A stretch of DNA of 64,000 nucleotides, from contig UCBZ01000040.1 of the NCBI GenBank assembly GCA_900470775.1, positions 295 to 64,294 on the forward strand. The letters run 5' to 3'. Below are positions 58,743-64,000 of the stretch, in pieces. Within the stretch, counting starts at the first letter, position 1; each line of letters begins with the position of its first letter. The notes under the pieces were generated by a model. The model saw only the letters and a list, made by a program, of their open reading frames with translations. It was not told where the DNA came from and searched no databases. This stretch comes from Hyphomicrobiales bacterium. GTDB lineage: Bacteria; Pseudomonadota; Alphaproteobacteria; Rhizobiales; Beijerinckiaceae. Made by a program: the position numbers and the translations under genes.

Positions 58743-60320
58743 TCAGCCGCGCTTCAGATTCCAGAACACCGGCGTGCCGCTCATCATGCCGGAGAGATCG
58801 CTGCGGAACAGGGTCGGCTGCTTGTACTGGCCGATCGGGTAATACGGCACCTCGTCGAAGGCGGTAGCCTGTATCTCGTCGCAGAGGCGCTTCTGCGCCG
58901 CGAGGTCGCCGGTTGCGAGCCATTGCGTGCGCAGCGCCTCGATCTTCGGGCTCTGCACCCAGCCGGGGAAGGCGCCGTCGCCGCGCAGGGTCGAATGCAC
59001 CAGCGGGTTGAGCCAGTCGATGCCCTGCCAGTTGCCCACGAAGGCGTTCCAGCCGCCCTGGTCGGCCGGGCCCTTGTTGGTCCGGCGCTTCAGCACGGAG
59101 CCGAAGTCCAGCGCGGTGTATTCGACATTCATGCCCGCGAGCTTCATCACATCGGCGGCGATGTCGCCGAGCGGCTTCTGGGCCAGCGAATCCGCAGGCA
59201 CCAGAAGTACGACCTTCTCGCCGGCATAGCCTGCTGTCTTCAGCTCGCGCTTGACCTTGTCGTAGTCGCGCGGCCCGCGGAAGATGTCGAGGCCGACCTC
59301 GCTGCCCATCGGCGTGCCCGGCGTGAAATAGCCGAGCGGGCTGTGGCGGAAGGCCGGGTCGTCGCCGGCCACCGCGATCATGAAGGCTTCCTGGTCGATC
59401 GCGCCGAGCATCGCGCGGCGGATCGCCGGATTGTTGAAGGGCGGCAGCAGATGGTTGACCCGCATCTGGCAGGTGAAGCCGAGCGGATCGAGTACCGCCG
59501 TCTTCACCGACTTGTTGCGCGCGACCAGCGGCAGCAAATCGTGCGGCATTGCCTCCTGCCAGTCCTGCTCGCCGGCCTGCACGGCCGAGGTGCCGGTCGC
59601 GGCGTCGGGCATCGTCGTCCATTCGACGCGGTCGAAATTCACGATCTTGGGGCCCGACGTCCAGTCCGGCGCGCCGCCATCGCGCGGCTTGTAGCGCTCG
59701 AAGCGCTCATAGACGTTGCGCGCGCCCGGCACCCGCTCATCGGCCTTGTAGCGGAACGGGCCGGAGCCGATGACCTCGGGGATGACCTTGAACGGGTCGG
59801 TATTGGCGAGCCGCTCCGGCATCATGAAGGCGACCGGGGCCGAGACCTTGCCGAGCGCGTAGGGCAGGTAGGGGAAGGGCGCCTTCAGGCGAAAACGAAT
59901 GGTACGGTCGTCGGGCGCCGAGAGCTCGTCGGTCGCCTGCATCAGCGCGTCCCCGGCGGCATCGCGCTTGGCCCAACGCCGGATGCTGGCGACGCAGTCG
60001 CGCGCCGTGACCTTTTCTCCGTCATGCCAGAGCAGGCCGTCGCGCAGGGTCAGGCTCCAGAGCTTGCCGTCGTTCTCGACGCTGTGGCCCTCGACCATCT
60101 GGGGCGAGATCTCGAGCTTCGTGTTCATGCCGTAGAGCGTGTCGAACACCATGAAGCCATGGGTGCGCGAGACCTGCGCGGTGGCGTAGATCGGGTCGGG
60201 GAAGGCGAGGTCGATCACCGGCACGAAGCGCAGCGTCGTAGCCGTGGCGGCACGCACCAGCGCCGGGCGCGAGATCAGCGCAGCGGCGGTTCCGGCGAGC
60301 AGATGGCGACGATTCAGCAT
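58743..60320 (-). CDS. Second family 5 ABC substrate-binding protein
   Basis: This 525-residue protein has a twin-Arg-like signal (NRRHLLAGTAAALISRPALV) and the family 5 fold: LWSLTLRDGLLWHDGEKVTARD, PFPYLPYALGKVSAPVAFMMP, FNNPAIRRAMLGAID. Domain lengths fit. No permease gene lies next to it, so it may serve the DppBC/DF importer encoded at 49.7-53.4 kb. It is 139 bases downstream of the LysR gene and 91 bases before the M20 amidohydrolase gene on the same strand. Confidence 0.9.
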   Translation of the reverse strand: MLNRRHLLAGTAAALISRPALVRAATATTLRFVPVIDLAFPDPIYATAQVSRTHGFMVFDTLYGMNTKLEISPQMVEGHSVENDGKLWSLTLRDGLLWHDGEKVTARDCVASIRRWAKRDAAGDALMQATDELSAPDDRTIRFRLKAPFPYLPYALGKVSAPVAFMMPERLANTDPFKVIPEVIGSGPFRYKADERVPGARNVYERFERYKPRDGGAPDWTSGPKIVNFDRVEWTTMPDAATGTSAVQAGEQDWQEAMPHDLLPLVARNKSVKTAVLDPLGFTCQMRVNHLLPPFNNPAIRRAMLGAIDQEAFMIAVAGDDPAFRHSPLGYFTPGTPMGSEVGLDIFRGPRDYDKVKRELKTAGYAGEKVVLLVPADSLAQKPLGDIAADVMKLAGMNVEYTALDFGSVLKRRTNKGPADQGGWNAFVGNWQGIDWLNPLVHSTLRGDGAFPGWVQSPKIEALRTQWLATGDLAAQKRLCDEIQATAFDEVPYYPIGQYKQPTLFRSDLSGMMSGTPVFWNLKRG

Positions 60321-60458
60321 GATGGGGCCCCGGCGGCGCCAGCGGCCGCATCGTCAGGTTTCGACGACGCAGACACTGGGTCAGCCCTTGGGCACAAGGC
60401 AATGCACCGCCTTATGAAGAATCCGGGGGTGGCATTCGCCGGGCGAATACCCAGGGCG

Positions 60459-61352
60459 TCAGGACAGGCGCGACACGGTTTCGCTGGCGATGATCCGGAC
60501 CTCGCGCAGGAACGCTTCGGCGGCGCGCGACAAGGGCCGCTTGCGCGAGCGCACCACGGAGGCCGACACCGGCGAGGCCGGCTCGAACCGCCTGATCGCC
60601 AGGTTCTTCGCCGAGAGCGGCGAGAGCGGGTCGACCACCGCGACGCCGACGCCGGTCTCGGCGAGGATGCAGGCGGTGTTGCAGTAGCGCACCTCGACCG
60701 CCGAGCGGAACGGCACGCCGACCTCGGCGAAGGCCTGCCGCACGATCGTGCCCATCTTGGTGCCGCGCTCCAGCGCGATGAAGGCGGTTGATCGCAAATC
60801 GTCGGGTGTGATCGTCTCCCTGGCGGCGAGGGGATGATCCGGCTGCATCACGCAGACCATCCGCTCGGTGAAGAAGGACTCGCCTTCCAGCCCGCGATAG
60901 TCGTTCAGGCCGAGCACGAAGCCGAGTTCGGCTAGGCCGTTGTCGACGCTTTCGATGACGTTCTCGAAGCGGCGGATGTCGAAGGAGACCCGTGTGTTCG
61001 GGCGCTTGGCGAGAAAATTCCGCAGCGCGATCGGGATCACGCTGTAGCCGAGCGGCGGCGTCGCGATGATCCGCACATGCCCGGTGCGGTTCTCCTTGAG
61101 ATCCTGCACCTTGGCCTCGAACGCCGCGTGCATGTTGAAGATCGGATCGGAGTCGAGGCAGAGCTCGCGCGCCTCGGCGGTCGGGAACAGCCGGTTGTTG
61201 ACCCGCTCGAACAGCGGAAACCCGATCTGGCTCTCGAGATGCTTGATCGCATTGCTGACGGCGGGTTGTGACAGGCCCAGCTCATGGGCCGCCCGCACCG
61301 TGGTCTCGCAGCGGACGACTGCTCGCAGAAGCTCGATCTGACGCAGGTTCAT
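60459..61352 (-). CDS. LysR-family transcriptional regulator
   Basis: This 297-residue regulator has the winged helix at 1-60 (RQIELLRAVVRCE, ELGLSQPAVSNAIKHLESQIGFPLFER) and a type 2 periplasmic-binding effector domain (VRIIATPPLGYSVIPIALRNFL, ELGFVLGLNDYRG). It probably controls the surrounding catabolic genes, which are on the same strand both upstream and downstream. No clear operator was found in the short 116-base gap upstream. The ligand is unknown. Confidence 0.92.
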   Translation of the reverse strand: MNLRQIELLRAVVRCETTVRAAHELGLSQPAVSNAIKHLESQIGFPLFERVNNRLFPTAEARELCLDSDPIFNMHAAFEAKVQDLKENRTGHVRIIATPPLGYSVIPIALRNFLAKRPNTRVSFDIRRFENVIESVDNGLAELGFVLGLNDYRGLEGESFFTERMVCVMQPDHPLAARETITPDDLRSTAFIALERGTKMGTIVRQAFAEVGVPFRSAVEVRYCNTACILAETGVGVAVVDPLSPLSAKNLAIRRFEPASPVSASVVRSRKRPLSRAAEAFLREVRIIASETVSRLS

Positions 61353-61468
61353 ATTCTGGCTCTGAATAGAGTTGGCTCAACTCCATTTCGCCAGCAAATC
61401 ATGTGCCAGCGCCACGCCGGGCGCAAGCAGACTATGGAAGGGCGCCGCCCGGCGAGAAGCCGGGCCGG

Positions 61469-62863
61469 TCAGGCATCGAGGAACGGCATCTCGCCCTTCG
61501 GCGGGGCGATGTCGCCATTGGCCGCGAGCATCCGGCGCCAGACCGCTTCCGTCACCGCCTGCGCCTCGGCCAGCAAAGCCGGTTCGTCGATCGTCAGCAC
61601 CTTGCGGTCGCGCATCACGAACTCGCCGTCGACGATGACGGATTGGACGATGCCCGGATGCGCATAGTTCACGATGTTGGAGGTCAGCCGCAGGATCGGG
61701 CGCATCGCCGGCTGGTTGAGATCGAGCAGGGTGATGTCGGCCTTCTTGCCCACATCGATCGAGCCGATCTCGGCCTGCGCGCCCACGGTCAGCGCGCCGT
61801 TGCGGGTGACCATGTCGAGCACGCCCTGCGGCTGTGGATCGAGCCCGCCCTCCTGTTCGCGGCCATAGCCGGCGCGATGCACGATCATGCCGATCTTCAT
61901 CGCCTGGAACATGTCCTCGGTCATGTTGTCGGTGCCGAAGGCGATATTGACGCCGGCATCGCGGATCGGACCGATCAGGACGCGATGCGGCCCCTTGCGT
62001 GAGGACGGCGCCGGGTTGTGCGCCATATGGACGCCGCGCTCGGCCAGCAGCCCGATGTCCTCGCGCGTGCAGAAGGTCCAGTGCGCGCAGGTCAGGTCCG
62101 GGCCGAGGAAGCCTTCGCGGTCGAGATAGCCGGCCGGCGTCAGGCCGTGCGCTGCCTTCACCGCCGCGATCTCGCCGGTGCTCTGGGCGAGGTGGCAGGT
62201 CCTTGTCAGCCCATGGCGCCGCGCCAGTTCCATGATCTTGCCAAGCATCGCCGGCGAGCAGTTGTCGGGCGCATGCGCCGCGACCTGGCAGCTGACCCGG
62301 CCGTTGCGGGCGCCATGCCAGGTCTCGATCAGCTCCTGCGTGCGCTCGAGGAAGACGCGGCCGAAGGCCTCGTCGATGCCGTACTCACCGAAGCGGATCT
62401 TGCGCGTGTCGATATCGGCGCAGCTTTCCGAGAGCCAGAGACGCATGCCGGTATCGGCCATGGCGCCGGCATAGGAGGGAACATGGCGGAAGGGATCGAC
62501 CAGCGTGGTCGTGCCGCTGCGGATCGCCTCCAGGCAGCCGAGCGAAGCCATCACCGCCCGCTCATGGTCGCTCATCGTGTAGGAGACCGGCGACATGTAG
62601 CGGTAGATGATCTCGCCATCCCAGTCCTCGACCGTGCCGCGCAGCGCGGTCAGGACGGTATGGGTATGGGCGTTGATGAAGCCGGGCAGGACGGCAAGCC
62701 CGCGCCCGTCGATGCGCTCATGGGCCGGATAATCCTGCTCCAGCGTCGTGGCATCGCCGATCGCCGCGATCCGGTTGCCCGAGATGGCGATGGCGGTGTC
62801 ATCCAGAATGCGGCGCTCGTCGTCGCAGGTGACGATCGTCGCGCCGGTGATCAGCAGGTCCAT
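61469..62863 (-). CDS. Metal-dependent amidohydrolase, ATZ/TRZ (deaminase/chlorohydrolase) type
   Basis: This 464-residue TIM-barrel hydrolase has PGFINAHTHT (HxH metal pair), CHLAQSTGE (metal His and Glu), an AHWTF block, and FGTDNMTEDM with the catalytic Asp. The family deaminates or dechlorinates N-heterocycles, for example S-adenosylhomocysteine, cytosine, 8-oxoguanine and triazines. The ATG at 62863 gives the standard DLLITGATIVTCD start; the longer frame upstream is unlikely. The nearby M20 amidohydrolase and PuuE-like gene suggest ring-opening of an N-heterocycle. Confidence 0.9.
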   Translation of the reverse strand: MDLLITGATIVTCDDERRILDDTAIAISGNRIAAIGDATTLEQDYPAHERIDGRGLAVLPGFINAHTHTVLTALRGTVEDWDGEIIYRYMSPVSYTMSDHERAVMASLGCLEAIRSGTTTLVDPFRHVPSYAGAMADTGMRLWLSESCADIDTRKIRFGEYGIDEAFGRVFLERTQELIETWHGARNGRVSCQVAAHAPDNCSPAMLGKIMELARRHGLTRTCHLAQSTGEIAAVKAAHGLTPAGYLDREGFLGPDLTCAHWTFCTREDIGLLAERGVHMAHNPAPSSRKGPHRVLIGPIRDAGVNIAFGTDNMTEDMFQAMKIGMIVHRAGYGREQEGGLDPQPQGVLDMVTRNGALTVGAQAEIGSIDVGKKADITLLDLNQPAMRPILRLTSNIVNYAHPGIVQSVIVDGEFVMRDRKVLTIDEPALLAEAQAVTEAVWRRMLAANGDIAPPKGEMPFLDA

Positions 62864-62910
62864 GGTGGTTTCCGGTAGCTCTGTTGTAATCGGTATCGAC
62901 CGTCCGTGCG

Positions 62911-63005
62911 GGTCGTCCCGGGCGGAGCGCAGCGCAGACCCGGGAACCATGCCTGAACCGTTCCGGAATGGGTCCCGGGTCTCCCTCCGGTCGCCCGGGA
63001 CGACC
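62911..63005. repeat. Palindromic intergenic repeat (GGTCGTCCCGGGCG type)
   Basis: GGTCGTCCCGGGCG at 62911-62924 is the exact reverse complement of CGCCCGGGACGACC at 62992-63005. Inner segments GACCCGGGAACC and GGGTCCCGGGTC add a second inverted pair. It lies between the amidohydrolase and polysaccharide deacetylase genes. Confidence 0.8.
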
Positions 63006-63030
63006 GGCGTCTCTGCTTAGAGCCCAGCCT

Positions 63031-63906
63031 TTAGAGGCCCGCCGCCTTCTCATGGGCGAGGTAGTGCTCGGCGATCTCCTTGCCGGTCGCGACCCAGACA
63101 TCGCCGAAGCCGCGCGCCCGCGCCAGGAAGTCGCGCAGGATGCCGATCCGCATGGGCCGGCCGGTGACCTGGGGGTGCATCACCATGGTGACGAGCCCGC
63201 CCCATTCGCGGGTCTGGTCGAGCTCGCCGTTCCAGATCGAGCGCACATGCTCCTTGGGAAACATCGGGCGCGGGCTGTAGCGCTGCGAGAGCCCGTAGAG
63301 CCAGTCGTCGAAGGACATGTTGACCGGCAATTCGACCGGCCCCTTCGAGCCGTCGCGCAGCTTGTGGCGATAGGGCCGGATGTCGTCGCGGAAGGACGAG
63401 GAGTAGACGATACCGCGCTCGCGCAGGTATCCGAGCAACTGGTCGTAATTCTCGCCCGAAGGCGCGCGATAGCCGACGGGCACGACGCCGAGCACGCGCT
63501 TGAGCGAATCCAGCCCCTTGTCGATCTCCTCCTTGTCATCGGCGAATTCGGCAGGGTCGGGCCGCTTGTGCTGGTAGCCGTGATGGCCGACCTCGTGGCC
63601 GTCCCTGACGATCGCCTCGCACATTTTCGGATGCACATCGACGACCCAACCGGGAATGAAGAAGGTCGCCTTGACCTCGACCGAGCGGAGATATTCGAGG
63701 ATTTTCGGCACGCCGACGCGCTCCTCGTAGCCGCCGAAGGAGAGCGTCACCAGCCGGTCGGTGTTGGCGGCGTCGTGCTGCAGCCAGGCGGTTTCGCCAT
63801 CGACGTCGAAGGCCGGGAAGACGGCACAGCGCTTGCCAGCGGGCCAGGGGAAGTCCGGCGCCGGATCGGCGGGGTTGGCGATGCGCTGCGGAAAGACGGG
63901 GATCAT
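63031..63906 (-). CDS. Polysaccharide deacetylase-family protein, PuuE allantoinase-like
   Basis: This 291-residue NodB-fold protein has the FDVDGET metal-binding start, ATFFIPGW, GHEVGHHGYQHKRP with the metal His pair, GYRAPSGENYD and late MVMHPQVTGRP. PuuE proteins hydrolyse allantoin-like cyclic amides rather than sugars. No signal peptide is present, so it should be cytoplasmic, unlike true chitin or peptidoglycan deacetylases. It is the first gene of the long minus-strand catabolic set in this window; what lies upstream is out of view. Confidence 0.88.
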   Translation of the reverse strand: MIPVFPQRIANPADPAPDFPWPAGKRCAVFPAFDVDGETAWLQHDAANTDRLVTLSFGGYEERVGVPKILEYLRSVEVKATFFIPGWVVDVHPKMCEAIVRDGHEVGHHGYQHKRPDPAEFADDKEEIDKGLDSLKRVLGVVPVGYRAPSGENYDQLLGYLRERGIVYSSSFRDDIRPYRHKLRDGSKGPVELPVNMSFDDWLYGLSQRYSPRPMFPKEHVRSIWNGELDQTREWGGLVTMVMHPQVTGRPMRIGILRDFLARARGFGDVWVATGKEIAEHYLAHEKAAGL

Positions 63907-64000
63907 CGCGTGTTCTCGCTTCGGAGCGGAAGCGGCTTCGACGAATTGGGTCCGCCCGCAGACCCGACGATAGCAAACAAACGGCCGGCCACGAGGTGGC

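Noticed and set aside
1..64000. rRNA, tRNA or riboswitch genes
   Set aside because: I saw no sequence with a cloverleaf, rRNA core or known riboswitch consensus in any gap; all gaps are short.

Overview
The window is GC-rich, tightly packed alphaproteobacterial DNA. The gene content and intergenic palindromes suggest a member of the Hyphomicrobiales (Rhizobiales), possibly Bosea-like; this placement is an inference from the genes, not a measured result. I see no rRNA, tRNA, CRISPR array, intact insertion sequence or phage. No gap between genes exceeds about 240 bases, so every gap is short and only those with visible structure are annotated.

Region 1 (about 1-11.6 kb) is an accessory envelope region. 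It starts inside an autotransporter beta-barrel and a small secreted protein. It continues with a caspase-like protein whose catalytic Cys has become Ser and which is fused to a formylglycine-generating-enzyme-like domain. Two translationally coupled genes then carry four DUF4399 domains. After these come a second caspase-like protein with an intact His/Cys dyad, an OmpA-like protein with a TPR-like segment, a methyltransferase with a regulatory domain, and a single-pass lytic transglycosylase with an N-terminal zinc ribbon of the IS1595-transposase type.

Region 2 (about 11.6-41 kb) is a near-complete type VI secretion system (T6SS) in four transcription blocks. A minus-strand block, tssK-tssL-tssM-tagF-pppA-ppkA, encodes the baseplate connector, the membrane complex and the phospho-switch. 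A plus-strand PAAR tip gene and a RidA gene follow. A minus-strand block holds vgrG, a DUF6931-like gene and the FHA gene tagH. A plus-strand block holds an OmpA protein, tssA, tssB, tssC, hcp, tssE, tssF, tssG, clpV, a candidate metalloprotease effector and an M23 peptidase. No TssJ lipoprotein is visible; TssL carries an OmpA-like peptidoglycan-binding domain instead. A strong terminator after hcp probably sets high Hcp output relative to the baseplate genes.

Region 3 (about 41-64 kb) is transport and catabolism. A beta-keto acid cleavage enzyme (DUF849/BKACE) and a 3-hydroxyacyl-type dehydrogenase sit beside a Liv-type ABC importer in which LivM, LivG and LivF are one polypeptide. A GntR regulator with a perfect palindrome in its promoter region and an SDR dehydrogenase follow. 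The last part is a long minus-strand set: a dipeptide-type importer with fused ATPases, two substrate-binding proteins, a DUF1028 protein, a triple-RidA protein, an M20-type amidohydrolase, a LysR regulator, an ATZ/TRZ-type amidohydrolase and a PuuE-like polysaccharide deacetylase. Together these suggest uptake and hydrolytic ring opening of an N-heterocyclic or N-carbamoyl compound. Five palindromic intergenic repeats occur in this region, a sixth lies at the end of the T6SS, and none was seen before 39.5 kb.
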